64,000 bases of DNA from an uncultured Paracoccaceae bacterium. GTDB lineage: Bacteria; Bacteroidota; Bacteroidia; Flavobacteriales; Flavobacteriaceae. The position numbers and the translations under genes were made by a program. The notes beneath the pieces were generated by a model. The model saw only the letters and a program-made list of their open reading frames with translations, was not told where the DNA came from and did not search any database. Positions 26,423 through 34,677 of this stretch are shown here, piece after piece (the stretch's first letter is position 1; each line of letters begins with the position of its first letter). Location of the stretch: positions 24,990 to 88,989 of the forward strand of contig CALSPC010000008.1 of NCBI GenBank assembly GCA_943788135.1. The letters run 5' to 3'.

Positions 26423-27084
26423 CCCCATTTAATTGGTGACTTGCCCAATGATTTTAGCACTCCATTTGTTTTACTAAAATGTTTATTTCCAAACCAAAAC
26501 CCGCGATTGGCACTCATAGGAGATGGATGTCCACTTTCTAGAACGGTATGTTTTCTGGTATCAATGAGTTTAATTTTATGTTTAGCAAAACTTCCCCACA
26601 ATAAAAAAATCACATTCGATTTTTTGGAAGATAAGGTTTTAATAACCGTATTTGTAAATGTTTCCCAGCCTTGTTTTTGATGGCTTCCAGCTTCCTTGGC
26701 ACGCACACTCAAAGTTGCATTTAGAAGTAAAACCCCTTGTTTTGCCCAGGAACTTAAATCACCACTAGTTGGATATGGAAGGTTCATATCAGTTTCTAAT
26801 TCCTTAAAAATATTCCGCAATGATGGCGGATGTGCTATACCGTCATTGACAGAAAAACACAACCCATTGGCCTGTCCAGCACCATGATAGGGATCTTGAC
26901 CTATAATGACCACTTTTACAGCTTCAAAGGGACAAGCATCAAATGCATTAAACAGTTGATTGGCCGGCGGATAACATGTGTGAGACGCATACTCTGCACT
27001 AACAAAATCATCCAATTTTTGGAAATACGATTTATTAAATTCAGATTCTAAATGGGAACGCCAGGTTCCTGTGAGCTGTAACAT
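26419..27084 (-). CDS. ung: Uracil-DNA glycosylase, family 1
   Basis: 221 residues. The water-activating motif GQDPYHGAGQANGLCFSV (about 61-78) is complete, as are LLLNATLSVR and the DNA-intercalation loop GHPSPMSANRGF. It removes uracil from DNA as the first step of base excision repair. The 3' end overlaps the convergent binding-protein gene by 4 bases. Confidence 0.95.
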   Translation of the reverse strand: MLQLTGTWRSHLESEFNKSYFQKLDDFVSAEYASHTCYPPANQLFNAFDACPFEAVKVVIIGQDPYHGAGQANGLCFSVNDGIAHPPSLRNIFKELETDMNLPYPTSGDLSSWAKQGVLLLNATLSVRAKEAGSHQKQGWETFTNTVIKTLSSKKSNVIFLLWGSFAKHKIKLIDTRKHTVLESGHPSPMSANRGFWFGNKHFSKTNGVLKSLGKSPIKWG

Positions 27085-27152
27085 ATAATACGAGCTTATG
27101 ATATAAGGCTTAGACTACAAACTTAAGCTATATATTTTAAACATTAATACCT

Positions 27153-27160
27153 TACATTTG
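27153..27160 (+). promoter_or_regulatory. Putative -7 box for the MutS2-like gene
   Basis: TACATTTG (TAnnTTTG) ends 22 bases before ATG 27183. No TTG element at 17-23 bases. Confidence 0.4.
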
Positions 27161-27182
27161 TAGTGACTTATGCTTGCACACA

Positions 27183-29351
27183 ATGATTAAGATTTCCAAG
27201 AAGACTTTACAAGATTTAGAATTTGAATCCGTAATTCAACAAGTGGCTTTTCACAATGTTACAACTTTAGGAAAAGCGGAGATTCTAGCAACTTTACCAT
27301 TTTCAAATAGAGAAGAGGTCATTGAAGCACTTCAACTCACCAATGAATTTGTATCGTCTTTTGACAATGAAAACCGCATTCCTAATCATGGATTTGATGC
27401 CATCACAGCAGAACTGAAATTAATTCGGATTGAAAATAATTATCTAGAAATTGACGGCTTTCGGCGAATAGCTAGCATTTGTGTGACCACTAATATTCTG
27501 TTGAAATTCTTCAAGAAATTTCATGAATATTACCCCCTTTTACACAAAACTTCTTTACAACTTGAAGCCAACACAGAAATTCCAGAAGCGATTAATAGTG
27601 TGGTGGATAAGTTTGGCGAAATTCGCAACGATGCCTCGGACACCTTATATGGTTTACGCAAATCGATTCAAGCGGTTCGCACAAAAATAAACACCAGTTT
27701 CAACTCGGCGTTGAGCATGTATAACAGTGCAGATTATTTGGATGATATTCGGGAAACGGTGATGAAAAACCGCCGGGTGCTGGCCGTGAAAGCCATGTAC
27801 CGCCGCAAGGTCAAAGGCAGTATTATGGGTGCCAGTAAAACAGGTAGTATTGTTTATATTGAGCCCGATACGACACAACAACACCAACGCGATCTTAATA
27901 ATTTAGAGTTTGAAGAAACGGAGGAAATTAAGCGCATTTTACTAGAACTTACAAGTTTCATTAGTGGTTACAGTCCGCTGCTAGAATCCTATCAGCAGTT
28001 TCTAACCAAAATAGACGTCATCTATGCCAAAGCAAAGTATGCCAAAACCATTGATGCTGTCCTTCCAGAAGTGACCAAACACCAAGAAATAGATCTTGTC
28101 AACGCTTACCATCCTTTGCTGATGGTAGCCAATAAAAGTGAAGGCATTACAACCTTTCCACAAACGATTACCATGACGACGGACAGTCGAATTATCGTGA
28201 TTTCAGGACCAAATGCTGGTGGAAAAAGCATCACCCTAAAAACAGTAGGCTTGTTGCAACTCATGGTGCAATCGGGGATGCTGATTCCTGTTCATGAACG
28301 CTCAAAACTCTGTTTATTTGATACGATTTTGAGTGATATTGGGGATAATCAATCTATTGAAAATCATTTAAGCACCTACAGTTACCGCTTAAAACAAATG
28401 AACTATTTTTTAAAGAAGTGTAACAAACACACTCTGTTTTTAATTGATGAATTTGGAACTGGAAGTGATCCTGAATTGGGTGGCGCCTTGGCCGAAACAT
28501 TTTTGGAAGTCTTTTATGAGCGAGAAGCCTTTGGAATTATTACAACCCATTATAGCAATTTAAAGCTTTTGGCTAACGAACTGCCTCATATACAAAATGC
28601 GAATATGTTGTTTGATGAAAAAACCTTACTGCCTTTATATAAGTTAGTCATTGGACAAGCGGGTAGTTCCTTTACTTTTGAGGTGGCGCAGAAAAATGGC
28701 ATTCCCTACAGTTTGATCAACCGGTCAAAAAAGAAGATTGAACGCGGCAAAATTCGGTTTGATAAAACGATTGCGAAACTTCAAAAAGAGCGCTCTAAAC
28801 TGGAAAAAACAGAACGTGCACTCAAACAAAATGAGATTAAGAAAAGCTTAGAAACCGACAAATTAGAAACAACTAATGCGAAGGCCAAGAAAAAACTCCA
28901 AAGCTATCAAGAGCTTTTTGACAGTAACCAGCGTTTGGTGTATCTCGGTCAAAAAATTAGTGATTTAGGGGAACGTTTTTTCGAAAACAAACGGAAACGC
29001 GAATTGATGAATGAATTGTTTAAGTTGGTACAGATTGAAAATTCGAAACGTCAAAAAATAAGCCTCAAACAAAAAAAGGCACAAAAAGCCAAAGAAGAAG
29101 CCCTTAAAAAAGAGGTTGATAAAAAAGTGGCTGTCATTCGCAAAGAAAAAAAGAAACAAAAGGAAAAAGCAGCATTGGTTCCACCAAAACCAAAACGTGT
29201 TCTTGTGGTTGGGGATTCGGTGCGTTTGGAAGATGGTCGCGCTGTAGGAACTCTGGATAAACTCGAAAAAAACAAAGCGGTGGTGAATTATGGACTGTTT
29301 ACAACGACGGTTAATATTGACCGCTTGGAATATGTGAATTCTAAAAAATAA
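27183..29351 (+). CDS. MutS2-like DNA-binding ATPase lacking an Smr domain
   Basis: 722 residues from ATG 27183; an upstream in-frame TTG at 27174 is less likely. The MutS core has the Walker A GPNAGGKSITLKTVGLLQLM, the LIDEFGTGSDPELGGALAE Walker B region and TTHYSNLK. A long basic coiled coil (about 515-670, K-rich) follows, then a small beta domain (VGDSVRLEDGRAVGTLDKLEKN). MutS2 normally ends with an Smr nuclease domain; here the protein stops at VNIDRLEYVNSKK, so that domain is absent. It probably acts in recombination control or ribosome rescue. The stop overlaps the next ATG. Confidence 0.85.
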   Translation: MIKISKKTLQDLEFESVIQQVAFHNVTTLGKAEILATLPFSNREEVIEALQLTNEFVSSFDNENRIPNHGFDAITAELKLIRIENNYLEIDGFRRIASICVTTNILLKFFKKFHEYYPLLHKTSLQLEANTEIPEAINSVVDKFGEIRNDASDTLYGLRKSIQAVRTKINTSFNSALSMYNSADYLDDIRETVMKNRRVLAVKAMYRRKVKGSIMGASKTGSIVYIEPDTTQQHQRDLNNLEFEETEEIKRILLELTSFISGYSPLLESYQQFLTKIDVIYAKAKYAKTIDAVLPEVTKHQEIDLVNAYHPLLMVANKSEGITTFPQTITMTTDSRIIVISGPNAGGKSITLKTVGLLQLMVQSGMLIPVHERSKLCLFDTILSDIGDNQSIENHLSTYSYRLKQMNYFLKKCNKHTLFLIDEFGTGSDPELGGALAETFLEVFYEREAFGIITTHYSNLKLLANELPHIQNANMLFDEKTLLPLYKLVIGQAGSSFTFEVAQKNGIPYSLINRSKKKIERGKIRFDKTIAKLQKERSKLEKTERALKQNEIKKSLETDKLETTNAKAKKKLQSYQELFDSNQRLVYLGQKISDLGERFFENKRKRELMNELFKLVQIENSKRQKISLKQKKAQKAKEEALKKEVDKKVAVIRKEKKKQKEKAALVPPKPKRVLVVGDSVRLEDGRAVGTLDKLEKNKAVVNYGLFTTTVNIDRLEYVNSKK

Positions 29352-29746
29352 TGCAAACTAGTGTCTTTTTTGATGGCGTGTGTACCCTCTGCAATCGCGG
29401 GGTGAACTTCCTCATAAAACACGACAAAAAAGGGGTTTTAAAATTTGCATCTCTACAAAGTGAATACGCCCAAAACGTTATTCCAAAGGCGCTACTAGAC
29501 CGTGATAATTTAGATACGATTATAGTATATACAGATGGTAAATTTTACGAGAGAAGTAAGGCCGTTCTAAAACTGTGCAAGGTTTTGGGTGGTGGGTTTT
29601 ATGTGGTTCTCATTGGATACCTCATCCCCCGTTTTATTCGGGATGGCTTGTATCGGTTTATCGCCAACAACCGTTACCGCTGGTTTGGAAGACAATCTCA
29701 ATGCAGGGTTCCAACCCCAGATTTGAAAGAGCGATTTTTGGAGTAA
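29351..29746 (+). CDS. Thiol-disulfide oxidoreductase, DCC family
   Basis: 131 residues. The defining DGVCTLC motif (D8, C11, C14) opens the protein in VFFDGVCTLCNRGVNFL, followed by LKFASLQSEYAQ and the C-terminal YRWFGRQSQCRVP with its conserved basic stretch. The family has a thioredoxin-like fold and is presumed to handle disulfides. It is translationally coupled to the MutS2-like gene (TAATG) and is the last core gene before accessory island 2. Confidence 0.85.
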   Translation: MQTSVFFDGVCTLCNRGVNFLIKHDKKGVLKFASLQSEYAQNVIPKALLDRDNLDTIIVYTDGKFYERSKAVLKLCKVLGGGFYVVLIGYLIPRFIRDGLYRFIANNRYRWFGRQSQCRVPTPDLKERFLE

Positions 29747-30083
29747 TGAACTGATTAGTATTTTTTACACTACCCCACTTGATCGTAATTAAATTATTTT
29801 TACTAAATTTATGCTGACTTAGATCCCAAATCTGATTCTTCATTTTAACCAATTCATCATTTAAGTAAAGTATTAAGAAACTGTAACTACACAGCGGTGA
29901 GCGGGTATGTGGTGTTTTTAATACACTTTACGTTTGCGCTGAATGAGCGCAACTTAAAAAAAGAATGTAGACTTTAGAAAATGATAAACGAGAACAAAAG
30001 TTCCTGTTATCCGGAAATAGAGACGAATAAACTGGTGGTTTGTTCTCCATATAACTAGTTAGCTACCATATAACAAACGCAAA
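29747..30083. other. Gene-free left edge of accessory island 2
   Basis: It holds the promoter-like element TTG (29779-29781), 22 bases, TAAATTTA (29804-29811), and the leader motif at 29822-29841. After that come AT-rich bases and GCGCTGAATGAGCGC (29936-29950), a short palindrome. No ORF is convincing. The stretch mirrors the left edge of island 1. Confidence 0.55.
29822..29841 (+). repeat. Leader motif, copy 2
   Basis: GATCCCAAATCTGATTCTTC, differing from copy 3 at two positions and from copy 1 by two substitutions and one missing base. It lies 10 bases after the TAAATTTA box, the same geometry as at 13671-13709. Confidence 0.55.
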
Positions 30084-30785
30084 ATGAATCTAATTATATT
30101 CGATATTGATGACACATTAACAAAAAGTGAATATCAACACCAACTTGCTTATGTGAATTCAATGAAAGAAATCGGAATTACGAAAATTAATCAAAATTGG
30201 AAAGAATATAAGCACCATACTGATAGTTACATTCTCAAAGTGAATTACGAAAATAATTTTACTGAAAAGTTTAGCATAAAAAATGTTCCGAGTTTTGAGT
30301 CTAAAATGACTGAAATAATGCGAACATTAAAGAAAGTTGAGGAAATTCAAGGAGCAAAAGATTTCATAGATTATTTGAGAGAAGAGAGAAAGTATGCTTT
30401 AGCTTTTGCAACAGGTTCATTTAGAAAACCTGCAATACTAAAATTAGAACAAGCAAAACTTTGGTACGATGAAAAACTTGTTGCTGCATCGAATGAATAT
30501 TATAAAAGAGAACATATTGTAAGTTCAGCAATCGAAAAAGCGAAAAAATATTATCAAGTTGAAAAGTTTGAAAATATAATATCTATTGGTGATGGAATTT
30601 GGGACTTAAAAACTGCCCGAAACCTGAACGTAAAATTTATTGGAGTTGGAATGAAAAACATTAAGGACTTTAATAAAGAAAACATTGAAGTTCACACCAA
30701 AAATTGGAATGATTTTGATTTTGAGAAAGCTGAAGAAATATTATTAATTCAAAAAAGTACGGTAGCTAACACGGTGTATAAGTAA
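30084..30785 (+). CDS. HAD family hydrolase
   Basis: 233 residues. Motif I is FDIDDTLTKSE (D7, D9); the cap region follows; motif II is the Thr/Ser in FATGSFRKP; motif IV is SIGDGIWDLKTARNL. This fits a phosphoglycolate-phosphatase-like phosphohydrolase with unknown substrate. Base composition is more AT-rich than the core neighbours. The last codons (STVANTVYK) lie within the palindromic element at 30761-30894, as expected for a mobile cassette whose stop falls in its boundary. Confidence 0.75.
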   Translation: MNLIIFDIDDTLTKSEYQHQLAYVNSMKEIGITKINQNWKEYKHHTDSYILKVNYENNFTEKFSIKNVPSFESKMTEIMRTLKKVEEIQGAKDFIDYLREERKYALAFATGSFRKPAILKLEQAKLWYDEKLVAASNEYYKREHIVSSAIEKAKKYYQVEKFENIISIGDGIWDLKTARNLNVKFIGVGMKNIKDFNKENIEVHTKNWNDFDFEKAEEILLIQKSTVANTVYK

Positions 30786-30894
30786 TAGCGGTTTAAGTGC
30801 TAAAACGAAAGTAAAATCTATGAATCAAACGACAGCAAAAAACCGAAAAATAAGTGAATAAAATCCGCTACTACTCATACACGAGACCGTAAGC
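30761..30894. repeat. Inter-cassette palindromic element E2
   Basis: The left arm (30761-30791) contains GCTAACACGGTGTATAAGTA then ATAGCGG. The right arm (30865-30894) contains CCGCTACTACTCATAC then ACGAGACCGTAAGC. The arms are imperfect inverted repeats around a variable centre. The right arm is closely related to that of element E3 (CTACTCATAGCCGAGACCGT). Confidence 0.65.
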
Positions 30895-30908
30895 CATAAG
30901 CAAACAAT

Positions 30909-31679
30909 ATGACAAAAGATCTTAACATAAAATCATCAACAATTGAAAAGGGATTGGAACTCATTAAAGATTTTGTTGAAAAATTATTAGGTCCAACAAT
31001 AGATGAAGTCGGATTATTGATGTCAGATAAGATAAAATATTTCCGATTTAAAAATCAAGTAAAAATTTTATCGAAAGCAAAAGAATCTGTGAAGGACAAA
31101 GGTATTGATATTAAGGAAATTCCAACAAAAATACTTGTACCACTTTTAGAGAACTCATCTCTAGAAGAAAATGAAGAAATGCAAAACAAATGGGCATTTA
31201 TGATTGGAAATCTTGCAGACTCAAAGCAAAATTTGCAAAATCAGGTTTTTCCTTACCTACTTAGCCATATTTCTTTAAACGAATTTGAAAAACTTTCTGA
31301 GTTTGTTCAACAAGAAAGGGCTTATCTTGAAGATCATATTAAACTATTAGAGCAATTCCAAAAAATCTTAAGAGATGAAGATGACAATTCCACAAACAAT
31401 GAATATGATACGTTACGGAAAAACGTAGATAATGTCCAGCAAGTTGGATTTAAAGTAGATGGGCTTGAAGGTTTTGAATATTCTAATCTTCAAAGATTAG
31501 GTCTGTTAAAACAATTACCAAAAAAGATTCAAATTGAAGAGGTTGAAGTTGAAATTAATGAAAATATTAAAGATCATTCAATTGAAGCTTTATACACAAT
31601 AGACGATTCAGGATACAGAATTACTCCTTTAGGCATTAAGTTTTTATCTGCTTGTAATGAAAAAAAAACCAATGGCTAA
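30909..31679 (+). CDS. Abi-alpha (DUF4393) abortive-infection-type protein
   Basis: 256 residues, mostly alpha-helical, no signal peptide. The stretch LLGPTIDEVGLLMSDKIKYF (about 27-46), then RFKNQVKILSKAKESVKDKG and PTKILVPLLENSSLEENEEM followed by Q-N-K-W-A, matches the Abi-alpha/DUF4393 pattern. The C-terminal part looks like a winged helix (YRITPLGIKFLSAC). Family members are linked to phage abortive infection, so a defence role is likely, though no experiment-level detail is known to me. It is the middle cassette of accessory island 2, and its TAA falls inside GGCTAACAC of the next element. Confidence 0.72.
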   Translation: MTKDLNIKSSTIEKGLELIKDFVEKLLGPTIDEVGLLMSDKIKYFRFKNQVKILSKAKESVKDKGIDIKEIPTKILVPLLENSSLEENEEMQNKWAFMIGNLADSKQNLQNQVFPYLLSHISLNEFEKLSEFVQQERAYLEDHIKLLEQFQKILRDEDDNSTNNEYDTLRKNVDNVQQVGFKVDGLEGFEYSNLQRLGLLKQLPKKIQIEEVEVEINENIKDHSIEALYTIDDSGYRITPLGIKFLSACNEKKTNG

Positions 31680-31775
31680 CACCGCATATAATTTATTGCT
31701 TGTTCTTGGCCAACTTACGAATCCCGATAGCTGTCGGTACATGCAACTACTCATAGCCGAGACCGTTGGCGTGCA
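31673..31775. repeat. Inter-cassette palindromic element E3
   Basis: The left arm is GGCTAACACCGCATATAATT then TATTGC; the right arm is GCAACTACTCATAG then CCGAGACCGTTGGC. They are imperfect inverted repeats. ATCCCGATAGCTGTCGG (31721-31737) in the centre matches the island 1 element at 14521. The arms are homologous to those of E2. Confidence 0.65.
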
Positions 31776-31830
31776 TTTGAAAACGAAACCTCTATTCAAT
31801 AAATTAACGCAACTAAGAAATAGAATTTAA

Positions 31831-32157
31831 ATGGACATTAAAATAAATAATAAAAAATTTCCTAAATCCGATTTAATAAAACTAATAGCTAGAAACAAAT
31901 TACAAACAATTATTCACATTAGGAGTGTTGTGAATATCGGATTAAAAGACGCTAAAAAAATTGTTGAAAATCTTGAGGAGAATCCAAATTATTATGATAA
32001 TACAGTTATAAAAATAGCCGAGAAGGAATTTGTTGAAGGAGAAACTATTTCTCTTGATGTAAAAAACATTGTTGATGAAAAATTAAATATCAGAGAAAGA
32101 AAAATTGGTTCAACCCCGCTACCGCACGAATCCTTTCGTGTGGTGATACAAAAGTAA
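31831..32157 (+). CDS. Small protein with a ribosomal L7/L12 C-terminal-like domain
   Basis: 108 residues. Residues about 10-50 read KSDLIKLIARNKLQTIIHIR followed by SVVNIGLKDAKKIVENL, which resembles the L7/L12 C-terminal factor-binding domain (K-I-x-V-I-K-x-V-R-x-x-T-G-L-G-L-K-E-A-K). It is not the ribosomal stalk protein itself, lacking the N-terminal dimer domain. The last about 15 residues (STPLPHESFRVVIQK) are encoded by a hairpin repeat, CACGAA-TCCT-TTCGTG, and may be a cassette-end addition. Function unknown. It is the third cassette of accessory island 2. Confidence 0.6.
   Translation: MDIKINNKKFPKSDLIKLIARNKLQTIIHIRSVVNIGLKDAKKIVENLEENPNYYDNTVIKIAEKEFVEGETISLDVKNIVDEKLNIRERKIGSTPLPHESFRVVIQK
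32126..32141. repeat. Hairpin at the end of the last cassette
   Basis: CACGAA-TCCT-TTCGTG is a perfect 6-base stem inside the 3' end of the L7/L12-like gene, 20 bases before the shared CCCGCTCCG end sequence. It may act as a transcript end or as part of the mobile boundary. Confidence 0.45.
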
Positions 32158-32160
32158 AAC

Positions 32161-32180
32161 CCCCGCTCCGAAAAGTCTCT
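32161..32180. repeat. Island end sequence, copy 2
   Basis: CCCGCTCCGAAAAGTCTCT (32162-32180), the counterpart of CCCGCTCCGCAAAGTCTCT at 15111-15129. It abuts the stop codon of the leftward transporter gene, marking the exact right edge of accessory island 2. Confidence 0.6.
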
Positions 32181-33502
32181 TAGATCACCTCCTCCAAATG
32201 GTCATCCCACTCTTTAGATTTTGGTTTATGAAGCTTGCCTTCCAACTTGGCAACAATCATGGAAACGGTAGCATCGCCAGTGACATTCACCATGGTACGA
32301 CACATATCTAAAGGACGGTCAACCGCAAAGATAAGCGCCAATCCAATGGCCAATTTATCTGCAGGAAAGCCAACCGACTCCAATACAATGACCAACATCA
32401 CCATACCGGCTCCTGGCACTGCGGCACTCCCAATAGAGGCTAAAAGGGCGGTCAGAACAATAGTCAATTGGTCTGCAAACGTTAAATCAAAGTCTAGGGC
32501 TTGCGCGATAAACACGGCGGCTACAGCTTGGTATAAACTTGTCCCATCCATATTGATGGTCGCGCCAACAGGTAAGACAAAACTAGACACTTCTTTGTCC
32601 ACACCGAGATGCTCTTCCACACGTTCCATAGTCACTGGAAGCGTGGCTGCACTACTACTCGTCGAAAAGGCTAATAACTGTGCTGGACTAATTTGTTTCA
32701 AAAACCATAAGGGATTCTTTTTGGTGATTACAGAGACCAAAACAAGGTAAAAACAAATCATTAATGCTAGGCCACCTACTACAACGCCTGAATAAAACAG
32801 AAGCGCGTACAATAGCTCTGGATCACCAGAAGAGACCACCACATTGGCCAACAATGCAAATACAGCATAAGGCGCTGAGAGCATAATTAAATCGACCATT
32901 TTAAGTACTACATCGTTCAGAGAATCAAAGAAATCTTTGAGAGGTTTGGCGCTTTTTTCGCCTATTAGAAGGAGTGAAATTCCAAGAAACATGGCGAGGA
33001 AAATCACTTGCAGCATGAGCTTATTATTGCTCAATGCAGAGAAAGCATTGTCGGGCACCATATCCACAAGAAAATCTAAAGGACGGCTGGCTTGTTGGCG
33101 GCCTGCCTCTGCAATTTTTCCTTGCACACTACTATTATCTGCGTAAGTTTCGGTCAGTTTTGAAATGGTTTCAGTAGACACCCCATCACCAGGATTTAAG
33201 GAATTCACTAAAATCAGTCCAATACTAATCGCAATGACGGTAGTGCAAACATAAATTATAATAGTTTTGAGTCCTATAGACGCAAATTTGGAAATGTCTT
33301 TTAAATCTGAAATTCCTTTAATCAGCGAGGCTAAAATAAGTGGTACAGCAATTAGCTTTAATAATTTCACAAAAATAGTCCCCAGTGGTTTAATCCAACT
33401 GGCTACAAAATCAGCACCGCCAACTTCGAGCATAATAAAACCAAAAGTCACACCAGCGAGCATGCCTATTAATATTTTCCAATGAAGCGCAAGTGATTTC
33501 AT
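32180..33502 (-). CDS. Dicarboxylate/amino acid:cation symporter (DAACS family)
   Basis: 440 residues with about eight membrane segments. The two re-entrant hairpin signatures are present: the serine-rich AFSTSSSAATLPVTMERVEE and NMDGTSLYQAVAAVFIAQ, with the late AVDRPLDMCRTMVNVTGDA. The family (GltP/GltPh) imports glutamate, aspartate or C4-dicarboxylates with Na+ or H+. The NMDGT motif is the cation site. aroC lies 17 bases upstream on the same strand, so the two are probably co-transcribed. Confidence 0.92.
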   Translation of the reverse strand: MKSLALHWKILIGMLAGVTFGFIMLEVGGADFVASWIKPLGTIFVKLLKLIAVPLILASLIKGISDLKDISKFASIGLKTIIIYVCTTVIAISIGLILVNSLNPGDGVSTETISKLTETYADNSSVQGKIAEAGRQQASRPLDFLVDMVPDNAFSALSNNKLMLQVIFLAMFLGISLLLIGEKSAKPLKDFFDSLNDVVLKMVDLIMLSAPYAVFALLANVVVSSGDPELLYALLFYSGVVVGGLALMICFYLVLVSVITKKNPLWFLKQISPAQLLAFSTSSSAATLPVTMERVEEHLGVDKEVSSFVLPVGATINMDGTSLYQAVAAVFIAQALDFDLTFADQLTIVLTALLASIGSAAVPGAGMVMLVIVLESVGFPADKLAIGLALIFAVDRPLDMCRTMVNVTGDATVSMIVAKLEGKLHKPKSKEWDDHLEEVI

Positions 33503-33519
33503 ATATATGTATTTAAGTT

Positions 33520-34584
33520 CTAAGCTTTACTAAGCCGATTTAACAGCATGAAGTCGGCAATGACCAAGGCTGCCATAGCTTCAACAATCGGCACTGCACG
33601 CGGAACTACACATGGATCGTGTCGTCCTTTTCCATGCATTTCAACTACATTTCCATCTTTGTCGATGGTATCTTGAGCTTGCATAATTGTAGCAACCGGT
33701 TTAAAAGCCACATCAAAATAGATATCCATTCCGTTACTAATACCGCCTTGAATACCGCCAGATAAATTCGTTTTGGTAGAGCCATCAGCGTTAAACGCAT
33801 CATTATGTTGACTCCCTTTGAGTTGCGTGCCTTCAAATCCACTGCCATACTGAAAGCCTTTCACAGCATTAATGGAAAGCATTGCTTTGCCTAACTGTGC
33901 GTGTAAACGATCAAAGACAGGTTCTCCTAAGCCTACTGGTACATTTTTTATGACGCAAGAAACGACACCTCCAATGGTATCACCTTCTTTTCGAATGGCT
34001 TTTATTTTTGAAATCATTTGGGCTGCCACTTCTGAGTCTGGGCAACGTACATCATTTGTTTCTGCATTGGATAAATCTAGATCTTTGTAGGATTTGTTAA
34101 GTGCAATCTCACCTACTGATGATGTATAGGCGTTTATTTCTATGGTTTGTAAAAATTGTTTTGCAATAGCACCTGCCACAACACGACAGGCTGTTTCACG
34201 TGCCGAACTTCGTCCACCACCTCTATAGTCGCGTTGGCCATATTTTTCGGTATACGTGTAATCCGCATGACTTGGACGATAAACGTCTTTTATATGCGAA
34301 TAATCATTCGATTTTTGATTGGCGTTTTCAATGACAAATCCAATTGGTGTACCGGTAGTGATGCCTTCAAAAACTCCAGATAAAAACTTAACTGTATCAG
34401 GTTCTTTACGCTGAGTTACGATTTTGGATTGTCCAGGTTTACGTCGGTCCATTTCGTGCTGAATAGCGTCAAAATCTAATGAAATTCCTGCAGGACATCC
34501 ATCAATTACACCGCCAATAGCAGTACCATGAGATTCCCCAAATGTTGTCAGTTTAAAAATCGATCCAAATGCATTACCCGCCAT
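33520..34584 (-). CDS. aroC: Chorismate synthase
   Basis: 354 residues, full length. Signatures are [20 protein letters not shown] at the N-terminus, [17 protein letters not shown], the FMN-site [20 protein letters not shown], and GISNGMDI plus the [17 protein letters not shown] region near the C-terminus. It makes chorismate from EPSP using reduced flavin, the last common step for aromatic amino acids and related compounds. First gene of a leftward pair with the symporter. Confidence 0.95.
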   Translation of the reverse strand: MAGNAFGSIFKLTTFGESHGTAIGGVIDGCPAGISLDFDAIQHEMDRRKPGQSKIVTQRKEPDTVKFLSGVFEGITTGTPIGFVIENANQKSNDYSHIKDVYRPSHADYTYTEKYGQRDYRGGGRSSARETACRVVAGAIAKQFLQTIEINAYTSSVGEIALNKSYKDLDLSNAETNDVRCPDSEVAAQMISKIKAIRKEGDTIGGVVSCVIKNVPVGLGEPVFDRLHAQLGKAMLSINAVKGFQYGSGFEGTQLKGSQHNDAFNADGSTKTNLSGGIQGGISNGMDIYFDVAFKPVATIMQAQDTIDKDGNVVEMHGKGRHDPCVVPRAVPIVEAMAALVIADFMLLNRLSKA

Positions 34585-34677
34585 ATACTAGTCCTTAAGT
34601 CTTTAGAATGTAAAAGTAATTGTATTATTATAAAAACAAAAATTACAGCGCCACTAAGTGATGATTCTTTTTACAAA

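Noticed and set aside
30761..31775. Calling the palindromic elements true integron attC sites
   Set aside because: Arm ends do not satisfy RYYYAAC and GTTRRRY and no integrase is present; described only as attC-like in layout.
29747..32180. Prophage or ICE as the source of island 2
   Set aside because: No phage structural, integrase, relaxase or conjugation gene; only three small genes.
32235..32750. 171-codon ORF antisense to the symporter
   Set aside because: Shadow frame of a gene with clear DAACS motifs.
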